Assembly (NCBI RefSeq): GCF_001632805.1
Contig: NZ_CP007220.1
Location: 3,720,001 to 3,784,000, forward strand
DNA length: 64,000 bases
Source: Mycobacteroides chelonae CCUG 47445
GTDB taxonomy: Bacteria > Actinomycetota > Actinomycetes > Mycobacteriales > Mycobacteriaceae
Direction: 5' to 3'
Position numbers and translations under genes: made by a program. How positions within the stretch are numbered: position 1 is the first letter of the stretch; every line of letters starts with the position of its first letter. Of this stretch, positions 8,036 through 15,674 are shown piece by piece. The notes beneath the pieces are model-generated. The model ran no database searches. It was given only the letters and a program-made list of their open reading frames with translations, and was not told the origin of the DNA.

Positions 8036-8941
8036 GTGACCCTCCCGGCCGACCCCAGCCCCGAATTCGCCGCCTATGCCCACCCCGAACGCCTGGTCTC
8101 CGCCGACTGGCTCTCGGGACACCTGGGTACTCCCGGACTGTCCATCGTGGAGTCCGACGAGGACGTCCTGCTCTACGACATTGGGCACGTCCCCGGCGCG
8201 GTGAAGATCGACTGGCACGTCGACCTCAACGACAACACGGTCCGCGACTACATCGACGGCGCGCAGTTCGCAGAGCTGATGAACCGCAAGGGTATCCGCC
8301 GCGAGGACACGGTCGTCATCTACGGCGACAAGTCCAACTGGTGGGCTGCCTACGCACTGTGGGTGTTCACGCTGTTCGGCCACCCGGACGTCCGGCTCCT
8401 GGACGGTGGACGCGACCTGTGGATCTCCGAGGGTCGCGACACCACCCTCGATGTTCCGTCCAAGCACACCGAGGGCTACCCCGTGGTGGATCGCAACGAC
8501 GCCCCGATCCGCGCGTACGCCGACGATGTGTTGGCCCACCTCGGGCACGGACCGCTCGTCGACGTGCGGTCCCCCGCCGAATACACCGGCGAACGCACCC
8601 ACATGCCCGATTACCCGGAGGAAGGCGCCCTGCGCGGCGGACACATCCCCACCGCCGTCTCGATCCCCTGGGCCAAGGCCGCCGCAGAAGACAGCAGGTT
8701 CCGCCGCCGTCGCGAGCTGGACGAGATCTACGGCGACGTCATCGCCGCCGAGGGGGACATCGTCGCCTACTGCCGCATCGGTGAGCGTTCCAGCCACACC
8801 TGGTTCGTGCTCACCCACCTGTTGGGTGTCGAGGGCGTCCGTAACTACGACGGGTCCTGGACGGAATGGGGCAACCGAGTCCGCACTCCGATCGTCAAGG
8901 GCGAGAAGCCCGGGGCACTGCCCCAACCGCACCAGGCATGA
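8036..8941 (+). CDS. sseA: thiosulfate sulfurtransferase SseA
   Basis: A two-domain rhodanese of 301 residues, near-identical in length and wording to M. tuberculosis SseA (Rv3283), for example [20 protein letters not shown] and [14 protein letters not shown]. The catalytic cysteine is C246 in [14 protein letters not shown] in the second domain; the first is the inactive structural half. It transfers sulfane sulfur from thiosulfate or a related donor. GTG start. The stop overlaps the ATG of a SufE-like protein (ATGA), so a sulfur donor and an acceptor-type protein are co-translated. Confidence 0.95.
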   Translation: MTLPADPSPEFAAYAHPERLVSADWLSGHLGTPGLSIVESDEDVLLYDIGHVPGAVKIDWHVDLNDNTVRDYIDGAQFAELMNRKGIRREDTVVIYGDKSNWWAAYALWVFTLFGHPDVRLLDGGRDLWISEGRDTTLDVPSKHTEGYPVVDRNDAPIRAYADDVLAHLGHGPLVDVRSPAEYTGERTHMPDYPEEGALRGGHIPTAVSIPWAKAAAEDSRFRRRRELDEIYGDVIAAEGDIVAYCRIGERSSHTWFVLTHLLGVEGVRNYDGSWTEWGNRVRTPIVKGEKPGALPQPHQA

Positions 8942-9348
8942 CCCTTCCGACAGAACTCGCCGAGATCGTCGCCGACTTCAAGGCCGTCGACGGGCAGGAC
9001 AAGCTGCGCTTGTTACTGGAATTTTCGGGCGAATTGCCTGATTTGCCATCGCATTTGGAGCAGGCAGCGATGGAACCGGTGCCGGAGTGCCAGTCGCCGC
9101 TGTTCCTGGACGTCGACGCCAGCGACCGTTCTGAAATCCGGCTGTACTTCAGCGCGCCCGCCGAGGCCCCGACGACGCGCGGGTTCGCCTCGATCCTGTA
9201 TCAGGGTCTGGACGGCCAGTCGGCCGACGCGATCTTGGCGGTCCCTGACGACTTCTACGCCGAACTCGGATTGGCAGAGCTGATCAGCCCACTGCGGCTG
9301 CGCGGAATGTCGGCGATGCTGGCGCGCATCAAACGAAGATTGTCCTAA
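8938..9348 (+). CDS. SufE-like sulfur-acceptor protein
   Basis: A 136-residue SufE-fold protein (Rv3284 type). The conserved cysteine that accepts persulfide is C51 in [13 protein letters not shown], and the C-terminal [15 protein letters not shown] helix is typical. SufE proteins receive sulfur from a desulfurase; here the partner is more likely the rhodanese SseA, because the two reading frames overlap by four bases. The ATG at 8938 is fixed by this overlap. A 7-bp stem palindrome lies just after its stop. Confidence 0.85.
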   Translation: MTLPTELAEIVADFKAVDGQDKLRLLLEFSGELPDLPSHLEQAAMEPVPECQSPLFLDVDASDRSEIRLYFSAPAEAPTTRGFASILYQGLDGQSADAILAVPDDFYAELGLAELISPLRLRGMSAMLARIKRRLS

Positions 9349-9366
9349 ACCTACTCATCAGTAGGT
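9349..9366. promoter_or_regulatory. 18-bp palindrome upstream of accA3
   Basis: ACCTACT-CATC-AGTAGGT is a perfect 7-bp inverted repeat with a 4-base centre, one base after the SufE-like stop. It lacks a T-tract on the plus strand, so it is not a good terminator. Its shape suits a TetR-type operator controlling accA3 about 150 bp downstream, or a 3-prime stabilising hairpin of the sseA transcript. Confidence 0.4.
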
Positions 9367-9515
9367 AAAAACAGGGGCGGCACACCCCATCCCGGATGTG
9401 TGTTTGATGCCACGGATGCATAAACTCACTGCCGAGACTCTAAGAAAGCGGTAAAACTCAGGAAGTAGGAGTCCCGATGAGCCGCTTGCGCGAAGAACCA
9501 ACAACAGGAGGCCCG
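9349..9515 (+). promoter_or_regulatory. accA3 leader with two possible starts
   Basis: Besides the palindrome at its 5-prime end, this gap has a TANNNT box (TAAACT, 9421-9426) and two ribosome sites in one frame: one before ATG 9477 and AGGAGG at 9506-9511 before GTG 9516. The second gives the usual AccA3 length. The bases around 9475-9496 recur with one mismatch near the deoD start. Confidence 0.5.
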
Positions 9516-11315
9516 GTGCCCAATCACGCCAGCTCGAAGATCAGCAAGGTACTCGTCGCCAACCGCGGCGAGATTGCCGTTCGGGTGATCCGCGCGGCGA
9601 AGGACGCTGGCCTGGGCAGCGTCGCGATCTACGCCGAGCCCGACGCCGACGCGCCCCACGTTCACCTCGCCGACGAGGCCTTCGGCATCGGCGGTAACAC
9701 CGCCGCCGAGTCCTACCTGGACTTCGGCAAGATCCTGCAAGCTGCCGAGAAGTCCGGCGCCAACGCCGTCCACCCCGGTTACGGCTTCCTCTCCGAGAAC
9801 GCCGACTTCGCCCAGGCCGTCATCGACGCCGGGTTGATCTGGATCGGGCCCAGCCCGCAGTCCATCCGTGACCTCGGAGACAAGGTCACCGCCCGCCACA
9901 TCGCCGCACGCGCCCAGGCCCCGCTGGTGCCCGGCACCCCGGACCCGGTGAAGGATGCCGACGAGGTCGTCGCCTTCGCCAAGGAACACGGTCTGCCGAT
10001 CGCCATCAAGGCGGCCTTCGGTGGTGGTGGCCGCGGCATGAAGGTGGCCCGCACCCTGGAAGAGGTTCCCGAGCTGTTCGAGTCCGCCACCCGTGAGGCC
10101 GTCGCCGCCTTCGGCCGTGGCGAGTGCTTCGTGGAGCGCTACCTGGACAAGCCGCGCCACGTCGAGGCGCAGGTCATCGCCGATCAGCACGGCAACGTGA
10201 TCGTCGCCGGTACCCGCGACTGCTCGCTGCAGCGCCGCTTCCAGAAGCTGGTCGAGGAGGCGCCCGCGCCGTTCCTGACCGACGCTCAGCGCAAGGAGAT
10301 CCACGAGTCCGCCAAGCGCATCTGCAAGGAAGCCGGTTACTACGGTGCCGGCACCGTCGAGTACCTGGTGGGCCAAGACGGCCTGATCTCATTCCTCGAG
10401 GTCAACACCCGTCTGCAGGTGGAACACCCGGTCACCGAGGAGACCGCGGGCGTCGACCTGGTGCTGGAGCAGTTCAAGATCGCCAACGGCGAGGCCCTTG
10501 AGTTCACCGAGGACCCGACGCCGCGCGGCCACTCGATCGAGTTCCGCATCAACGGCGAGGACGCCGGCCGTAACTTCCTGCCGGCCCCCGGCCCGGTCAA
10601 GGTCTACGACACCCCCACCGGCCCCGGTGTGCGCCTGGACTCGGGTGTGCAGGCCGGTTCGGTGATCGGCGGACAGTTCGACTCGATGCTGGCCAAGCTG
10701 ATCGTCACCGGGCGTGACCGCAACGAGGCGCTGGCCCGCTCGCGGCGTGCCCTGGCCGAGTTCAACGTCGAGGGTCTGGCCACCGTCATCCCGTTCCACC
10801 GCGCAGTGGTCTCCGATCCCGCCTTCATCGGCGACGAGGACGGCTTCACCGTGCACACCCGCTGGATCGAGACCGAGTGGGACAACACCGTCGAGCCCTT
10901 CACCGCCGACGCCGCCGAGGGCGAAGAGGACGAGGCTCTGCCCCGCCAGAAGCTGGTCGTCGAGGTCGGCGGCCGTCGTCTCGAGGTTTCGCTGCCCGGT
11001 GACATCTCGCTCGGTGGCGGAGGCGGTGGCGCCGCGAACGGTGTTATCCGCAAGAAGCCCAAGGCCCGCAAGCGCGGCGGCCACGGCCGCGGTGGCGCCA
11101 CCGGTGATTCGGTGACCGCTCCGATGCAGGGCACCGTCGTCAAGGTCGCGGTCGAAGAGGGCCAGGAGGTCGAGGCCGGCGAGCTGATCGTGGTGCTGGA
11201 GGCCATGAAGATGGAGAACCCGGTCACCGCGCACAAGGCCGGCACCATCACCGGGCTCAGCGTCGAGGCAGGTGCCGCCATCACCCAGGGCACCGTGATC
11301 GCCGAGATCAAGTAG
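9516..11315 (+). CDS. accA3: acyl-CoA carboxylase alpha subunit AccA3 (biotin carboxylase + BCCP)
   Basis: Carboxylates its own biotin using ATP and bicarbonate; partnered beta subunits then carboxylate acetyl-, propionyl- or long-chain acyl-CoA for fatty and mycolic acid synthesis. Order: biotin carboxylase N-domain ([16 protein letters not shown]), ATP-grasp ([14 protein letters not shown]), C-domain, a Lys/Arg/Gly-rich linker near residues 510-530, and BCCP with biotin lysine K565 in EAMKMENPV. At 599 residues it equals M. tuberculosis AccA3. Start GTG 9516 follows AGGAGG by four bases; an ATG at 9477 would add 13 residues and also has a ribosome site. The sigF-rsbW-usfY genes that follow accA3 in M. 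tuberculosis are absent. Confidence 0.96.
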   Translation: MPNHASSKISKVLVANRGEIAVRVIRAAKDAGLGSVAIYAEPDADAPHVHLADEAFGIGGNTAAESYLDFGKILQAAEKSGANAVHPGYGFLSENADFAQAVIDAGLIWIGPSPQSIRDLGDKVTARHIAARAQAPLVPGTPDPVKDADEVVAFAKEHGLPIAIKAAFGGGGRGMKVARTLEEVPELFESATREAVAAFGRGECFVERYLDKPRHVEAQVIADQHGNVIVAGTRDCSLQRRFQKLVEEAPAPFLTDAQRKEIHESAKRICKEAGYYGAGTVEYLVGQDGLISFLEVNTRLQVEHPVTEETAGVDLVLEQFKIANGEALEFTEDPTPRGHSIEFRINGEDAGRNFLPAPGPVKVYDTPTGPGVRLDSGVQAGSVIGGQFDSMLAKLIVTGRDRNEALARSRRALAEFNVEGLATVIPFHRAVVSDPAFIGDEDGFTVHTRWIETEWDNTVEPFTADAAEGEEDEALPRQKLVVEVGGRRLEVSLPGDISLGGGGGGAANGVIRKKPKARKRGGHGRGGATGDSVTAPMQGTVVKVAVEEGQEVEAGELIVVLEAMKMENPVTAHKAGTITGLSVEAGAAITQGTVIAEIK

Positions 11316-11324
11316 GACGTTTGT

Positions 11325-11386
11325 CGCCGAGCGTGAAGCTGTGGCGCGATTCTCACCGAATTGCCGCCATGGTTTCACGCTCGACG
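11325..11386. repeat. 62-bp palindromic intergenic repeat, copy A
   Basis: Two 22-bp arms (11325-11346 and 11365-11386) are inverted copies matching at 18 of 22 positions around an 18-base centre. Core of the right arm: TGGTTTCACGCTCGACG. The arms match copy B (57759-57820) at 19 of 22 positions each and the spacing is identical. It lies between accA3 and a small gene on the same strand. Confidence 0.8.
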
Positions 11387-11399
11387 CGTTTCTAGACTC

Positions 11400-11726
11400 A
11401 TGGAAACCATCGAGATCAATGCGGGCGCATGGTACTTACGCGCCCTGCGGGCCGACGAACGCATGGACGATCGCGCGGCACTGACCTCACTCGGCGTCGA
11501 CGATGCCGACTATGTATCCGCGCGCGCAGCCGATTGGGACTCCGATCGCCTCTACAGCTGGGCCGTCTGCGAACCGACCACCGCCGAGATGGTCGCCGAG
11601 GTGCGGCTCGACCCCGCCACCGGGGGCATCGAATCGCGGGCCCGCGACGACTACCCGGGCTCGACGAGTGCCGAGCAGGAAGCCGTCGCCGCCGTGCGCC
11701 GCTTCGCCGACGCCATGCTGGCGTGA
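11400..11726 (+). CDS. conserved hypothetical protein, 108 aa
   Basis: Begins METIEINAGAWYLRALRADERMDDR and ends in a helix AVAAVRRFADAMLA. Acidic and soluble, with no signal peptide or membrane segment. The pattern alternates short strands (WYLRAL, RLYSWAVCEP, MVAEVRLD) and helices, so a small alpha/beta protein is likely. I do not recognise a family. The ATG at 11400 follows copy A of the palindromic repeat by 13 bases, with no ribosome site visible. Codon use and third-position G+C look like the neighbours, supporting a real gene. Confidence 0.65.
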   Translation: METIEINAGAWYLRALRADERMDDRAALTSLGVDDADYVSARAADWDSDRLYSWAVCEPTTAEMVAEVRLDPATGGIESRARDDYPGSTSAEQEAVAAVRRFADAMLA

Positions 11727-11740
11727 CGGAAAGAAACCAC

Positions 11741-11771
11741 TTGACCTCGAGTGCACTTTAGGTACGACGAT
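11741..11771 (+). promoter_or_regulatory. MerR-type operator/promoter of the FMN reductase gene
   Basis: A TTGACC -35 box at 11741-11746 runs into ACCTCGAGT-GC-ACTTTAGGT (11744-11763), an imperfect dyad (7 of 9 arm pairs) of the kind bound by MerR/SoxR activators, which sit between -35 and -10 in over-long 19-20 bp spacers. GACGAT (11766-11771) would be the -10 at 19 bp spacing. The coding GTG follows at 11778. Confidence 0.55.
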
Positions 11772-11777
11772 GGGCGC

Positions 11778-12368
11778 GTGAACACGTCAACCACCCCGCT
11801 GCGCCTCGCCGTGATCTGCGCCAGTACGCGTGACGGTCGGTTCGGCCCCACTGTCGCGAACTGGATCGCAGAAAAGGCCCGGGATCATCCGTCGTTCCAT
11901 GCCGGCTACATCGACCTCGCGGAATACCCACTTCCCCTTCACCTTTCCCGCAGACCGGGGGCCGACGACACCGCCCATCTGGCCAAGATGACGGCACGAC
12001 TGCGCATTGCCGACGCATTTCTCGTGGTCACTCCGGAGTACAACCACAGTTTCCCCGCCCCGTTGAAGAACCTGATCGACTGGCATCACAGCGAGTGGCA
12101 GGCCAAGCCGGTCGGATTCACGTCCTACGGCGGCATGTCGGGAGGGTTGCGCGCCATCGAGCAGCTGCGCCTGGTGTTCGCCGAACTGCATGCCGTGACC
12201 ACCCGTGACGTGGTCAGTTTCCACGGCGTGTGGAGCCAATTCGATGACGCCGGCCAGCTCGTCGACAGCCGCGACGCGGAAACCGCCGCCAAGACGATGC
12301 TCGATGAGCTGGCATGGTGGGGTTCCGCGTTACGGACGGCGCGGGAGCACTCCCCTTACGCCTGGTGA
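11778..12368 (+). CDS. NADPH-dependent FMN reductase family protein
   Basis: The 196-residue flavodoxin-fold protein starts VNTSTTPLRLAVICASTRDGRFG, where the STR loop binds FMN phosphate, and has the family motif TPEYNHSFPAPLKNLIDW, followed by GFTSYGGMSGGLRAIEQLR. Relatives reduce FMN, quinones, azo dyes or chromate. The GTG at 11778 leaves no ribosome site and little leader after the predicted promoter. The MerR/SoxR-like operator just upstream suggests induction by redox-cycling or electrophilic compounds, but no merR gene lies nearby. It converges on lat with one base between stops. Confidence 0.85.
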   Translation: MNTSTTPLRLAVICASTRDGRFGPTVANWIAEKARDHPSFHAGYIDLAEYPLPLHLSRRPGADDTAHLAKMTARLRIADAFLVVTPEYNHSFPAPLKNLIDWHHSEWQAKPVGFTSYGGMSGGLRAIEQLRLVFAELHAVTTRDVVSFHGVWSQFDDAGQLVDSRDAETAAKTMLDELAWWGSALRTAREHSPYAW

Positions 12369-12369
12369 G

Positions 12370-13746
12370 CTATGCCTGGGGAGACTGCGCCAGCACCCGT
12401 GATACCGCGGCCACCGCAGCGTCGATCTCCTCGGCACTGACGATCAGCGGCGGACGGAACCGGACACTGTTCTTGCCGCTGGGCAACAGGATCACGCGCT
12501 CCTGCGACCATAGGCGCTCCACCAGATGATCGCGCTCCTGCGTGGTCGGCAGACTGAACGCGCACATCAGCCCGCGGCCCCGCACGTCGCCGATCTCGCC
12601 GTGCCGCAGCGCCAGGGTCTGCAGACGGTCCAGTAGGTACTCGCCCATCCGAGCCGCATTGCCGAAAAGCCGCTGCGACTCAATCACTTCCAGGATGCGG
12701 CGAGAGCGCACCATATCGACCAGGTTTCCACCCCAGGTGGAGTTGATGCGTGAGCTGACGGCAAAGACGTTGTCGGCGACCTCATCGACACGACCGCCCG
12801 CCATGACCCCGCACACCTGCGTCTTCTTGCCAAACGCCACGATGTCGGGAGTCACTCCCAGCTGTTGGAATGCCCACGCCGTACCGGTGAGGCCACACCC
12901 GGTCTGCACCTCATCGAAGACGAACAGGGCGTCATTCTCGTGACACAGCGCGCGCATGGCGTGGAAGAAATCGGGACGGAAATGATGATCTCCACCCTCA
13001 CCCTGAATCGGCTCGGCGATGAAACATGCTATGTCATGCGGATTTTCGGCAAACACGCGGCGGGCCTGCGCCAACGCCGCAGCTTCCAGTTCTTCGATGT
13101 CGGCGTCGGGGCGCAGGTATGGCGCATCGATGCGCGGCCAGTCGAACTTGGGGAACCGCGCCACCTTGTTGGGATCGGTGTTCGTCAGCGACATGGTGTA
13201 GCCACTTCGGCCATGGAAGGCCTCACGCAGGTGTAATACCTTGGTGCCCAGGGCCGGATCGATTCCATGCGCCTCGTTCCAGCGGCTCTTCCAATCGAAG
13301 GCCACCTTCAGTGCGTTCTCTACCGCCAGTGCTCCGCCGTCGACGAAGAACAGGTGCGGAAGCGCCGGGTCACCGAGCACACGCGCGAAAGTGTCGACGA
13401 ACCTGGCCATCTCGACGGTGTAGATATCCGAATTACTCGGCTTGTTGATGGCAGCCCGGGTCAGTTCGGCACGAAACTCGCCGTCCTCGGCCAGCATCGG
13501 GTGGTTCATCCCCAGCGCCGACGACGCGAAGAACGTGAACATGTCGAGATAGGTGGTCCCGTCGCGCGCGTCCACTAGATGCGCCCCACGCGAACGCTCC
13601 AGGTCCAGCACGAGGTCCATTCCGTCGGCCAGAATGCTGCGCCGCAGCACCTCATGCACCCGATCCGGTGTCACCGGGTCCGGACGCGTTGCCTCGTCAT
13701 CGGTCGTGGAGCCTACGTGTGCCCCCGGAAACATGAGTGCGGTCAT
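12370..13746 (-). CDS. lat: L-lysine 6-aminotransferase (Lat)
   Basis: PLP enzyme that moves the epsilon-amino group of L-lysine to 2-oxoglutarate, giving a semialdehyde that cyclises to piperideine-6-carboxylate. The 458-residue protein closely follows M. tuberculosis Lat (Rv3290c): NKPSNSDIYTVEMARFV, IAEPIQGEGGDHHFRP, FDEVQTGCGLTG and VAFGKKTQVCGVM with the Schiff-base lysine. ATG 13746 is chosen because TAGTGT (13754-13759) is placed for a leaderless transcript; GTG 13755 is the alternative. The gene lies downstream of lrpA on the same strand and divergent from hglS/pcd. Confidence 0.95.
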   Translation of the reverse strand: MTALMFPGAHVGSTTDDEATRPDPVTPDRVHEVLRRSILADGMDLVLDLERSRGAHLVDARDGTTYLDMFTFFASSALGMNHPMLAEDGEFRAELTRAAINKPSNSDIYTVEMARFVDTFARVLGDPALPHLFFVDGGALAVENALKVAFDWKSRWNEAHGIDPALGTKVLHLREAFHGRSGYTMSLTNTDPNKVARFPKFDWPRIDAPYLRPDADIEELEAAALAQARRVFAENPHDIACFIAEPIQGEGGDHHFRPDFFHAMRALCHENDALFVFDEVQTGCGLTGTAWAFQQLGVTPDIVAFGKKTQVCGVMAGGRVDEVADNVFAVSSRINSTWGGNLVDMVRSRRILEVIESQRLFGNAARMGEYLLDRLQTLALRHGEIGDVRGRGLMCAFSLPTTQERDHLVERLWSQERVILLPSGKNSVRFRPPLIVSAEEIDAAVAAVSRVLAQSPQA

Positions 13747-13753
13747 AAGACCC

Positions 13754-13759
13754 ACACTA
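13754..13759 (-). promoter_or_regulatory. -10 box for lat (TAGTGT)
   Basis: Seven bases separate this hexamer from ATG 13746. It gives lat a promoter separate from lrpA, near the repeated TATTTACG octamers. Confidence 0.45.
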
Positions 13760-13765
13760 ACGGAG

Positions 13766-13804
13766 TATTTACGACTTCTCTACATCACGACAAGAATATT
13801 TACG
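13766..13804. promoter_or_regulatory. paired TATTTACG repeats between lat and lrpA, candidate LrpA sites
   Basis: TATTTACG occurs at 13766-13773 and 13797-13804, 31 bp apart (three helical turns), in an AT-rich stretch unusual here. LrpA-type regulators bind such phased sites; lat is the expected target. The second copy overlaps the lrpA stop codon. Confidence 0.4.
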
Positions 13805-14276
13805 GCACAAGCTGGCGGCCATCGTAAAAAGTTTGTAAGATGATGGTGCTTCGCGTGCGAACATTGGCTGTGGTGCGGATCAGCTGCAGCAGCTCCTCGA
13901 GCGCACGCGGCGAGGGCACGCGCACCAGGAGGACGTAGCTTTCCTCGCCCGCCACCGAGTGGCACGACTCGATGGCGTCAATGTGCTCAAGCCGTGCCGG
14001 AGCATCATCGGGTTGCGAAGGATCGAGAGGGGTGATTGCCACGAACGCCGAGAGCAGTTGGCCCACCGACTCCGGATTGACCCGGGCCGCATATCCGGTG
14101 AGAACACCGCGAGATTCCAGCCGCCGCACACGAGTTTGCACCGCCGAGATCGACAGACCGGCCTTTGCCGCCAGATGTGCAAGGGTCGCCCGGCCATCGC
14201 GAGCCAACTCGCGCACCAGAATTCGATCGACGTCATCAAGCGGACGCTCGGGCGTTCTCTCGGAATCCGCGTTCAC
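13800..14276 (-). CDS. lrpA: Lrp/AsnC family transcriptional regulator LrpA
   Basis: Feast/famine regulator expected to sense an amino acid and control lat. The 158-residue protein has an N-terminal winged helix (LDDVDRILVRELARDGRATLAHLAAKAGLSISAVQTRVRRLE, cited as a landmark) and a C-terminal RAM ligand-binding domain with HSVAGEESYVLLVRVPS. It corresponds to Rv3291c. The GTG at 14276 lies six bases after TACTCT, suggesting leaderless translation. It sits between lat (same strand) and the divergent hglS-pcd pair, so it could control both branches. Confidence 0.9.
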   Translation of the reverse strand: MNADSERTPERPLDDVDRILVRELARDGRATLAHLAAKAGLSISAVQTRVRRLESRGVLTGYAARVNPESVGQLLSAFVAITPLDPSQPDDAPARLEHIDAIESCHSVAGEESYVLLVRVPSPRALEELLQLIRTTANVRTRSTIILQTFYDGRQLVP

Positions 14277-14282
14277 GGGGGC

Positions 14283-14288
14283 AGAGTA
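14283..14288 (-). promoter_or_regulatory. -10 box for lrpA (TACTCT)
   Basis: Six bases upstream of GTG 14276, with no ribosome site between. It fixes the start inside a frame open back to 14558. Confidence 0.5.
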
Positions 14289-14366
14289 CCGCGACCACGG
14301 ACCACAAGGAACAAACTTGCGCAGGCCAATCACGTCAACTGTGAGACCAACTACAGGACGAATTCG

Positions 14367-15674
14367 ATGATCGATCTCATCCCCTGCTGGGAACTGCGCG
14401 CAGGTTTCGCGGCGGCACTGTCTCAGATGTATGGGACGGAAGTTCCCGCGTACAACACGCTGGTCGATGTCAGCACTGAGGTTAACCAGACCTACGCCAC
14501 AACGCATCCGGATGCCGAGCGGCTCGGTTCGATTGATCGTGTGACCGCCGAGCGCCACGGCGCGATCCGGGTGGGCAGCCCGCGAGAACTCGCCGCCGTC
14601 GCCGACCTGTTCGAAGCGTTCGGGATGTATCCCGTCGACTTCTACGACTTGCGTGACGCCGCGTCGCCGGTGCCCGTGGTCTCGACTGCATTTCGGCCCA
14701 TCGATGAAAAAGAGTTGGCACTCAACCCCTTCCGGGTGTTCACCTCCATGCTTGCGACCGCCGACCGCCGGTTCTTCGATGCGGAACTACGCACGCGCGT
14801 GGATCACTTCGTACGACGGCGAGAGCTGTTCGATCCGGCCCTACTGGCCCACGCGCGACTGATCAGCGCCGCGGGTGGAGCCACCCCGGCGCAGGCCGAG
14901 GACTTCATTCGCGAGGCCGTGAAGTCGTTCGCACTGTCCACCGCCCCCATCGACCGTGCCTGGTATGACGAGCTTTCCGCGGTCTCACCGGTCGCCGCGG
15001 ACATCGCCGGCGTGGGCGGCACACACATCAACCATCTGACACCGCGCGTGCTCGATATCGACGATCTGTACCAGCGGATGACGGCACGCGGCATCACCAT
15101 GATCGACGCGATCCAGGGGCCACCACGCTGGCACGGACCCGATGTTCTGCTGCGGCAGACCTCATTCCGGGCACTGGCCGAGCCACGCCGTTTCCTCATG
15201 CCTGACAGCGCCGTGACCAGCGACACGCTGCGGGTCCGGTTCGGCGAAGTCGAGGCACGGGGTATTGCCCTCACCCCCGTGGGCCGCACTCGCTACGACG
15301 CCGCGATGATCGCCATCGACACCGCACAGGCAGATCCCGAACGGGCCGCGTCGATTTGGGCCGATCACTTTCCGGATACCGAGGCCGGTCTGGCCGAGCA
15401 GGAACTCGCATACTTCCGTACGGACGTGGGCGCCGACGGTCAGATCGTGCGCAGCCCCATCGTGTACGAGGATTTCCTGCCGCGTTCGGCCGCCGGGATA
15501 TTCCGGTCCAATCTCGACGACGACGGCGCATACGGGGATGGTGCCGACGATTACGCCGCCGACTACTCGAAGGATTGGATGTCGGGCGCCATAGGGCGGG
15601 ACATCCACGATCCGTACGCGCTCTACGCCGCCATCGCCGCACAATCTGACCTCACGATAGGAGCCGATCGATGA
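14367..15674 (+). CDS. hglS: 2-oxoadipate dioxygenase/decarboxylase, HglS-like (DUF1338)
   Basis: Predicted Fe(II) enzyme turning 2-oxoadipate into 2-hydroxyglutarate. The 435-residue protein has DUF1338/HglS landmarks: ERHGAIRVGS with an H-x3-R pair (H64, R68), GGTHINHLTPR (H220 or H223), and RFGEVEARGIALTPVGR (E294 or E296), matching the metal and substrate ligands described for HglS. Rv3292, its M. tuberculosis counterpart, is usually called hypothetical. ATG 14367 has an AGGA site. The stop overlaps the pcd start (ATGA), linking it to lysine breakdown: pcd makes 2-aminoadipate, deamination gives 2-oxoadipate. Confidence 0.82.
   Translation: MIDLIPCWELRAGFAAALSQMYGTEVPAYNTLVDVSTEVNQTYATTHPDAERLGSIDRVTAERHGAIRVGSPRELAAVADLFEAFGMYPVDFYDLRDAASPVPVVSTAFRPIDEKELALNPFRVFTSMLATADRRFFDAELRTRVDHFVRRRELFDPALLAHARLISAAGGATPAQAEDFIREAVKSFALSTAPIDRAWYDELSAVSPVAADIAGVGGTHINHLTPRVLDIDDLYQRMTARGITMIDAIQGPPRWHGPDVLLRQTSFRALAEPRRFLMPDSAVTSDTLRVRFGEVEARGIALTPVGRTRYDAAMIAIDTAQADPERAASIWADHFPDTEAGLAEQELAYFRTDVGADGQIVRSPIVYEDFLPRSAAGIFRSNLDDDGAYGDGADDYAADYSKDWMSGAIGRDIHDPYALYAAIAAQSDLTIGADR

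Noticed and set aside
7937..8932. Continuation of the membrane-protein frame into an 844-residue ORF on the minus strand
   Set aside because: It lies wholly antisense to sseA, reads as low-complexity Val/Gly/Asp shadow coding, and ATG 7936 starts the recognisable protein.
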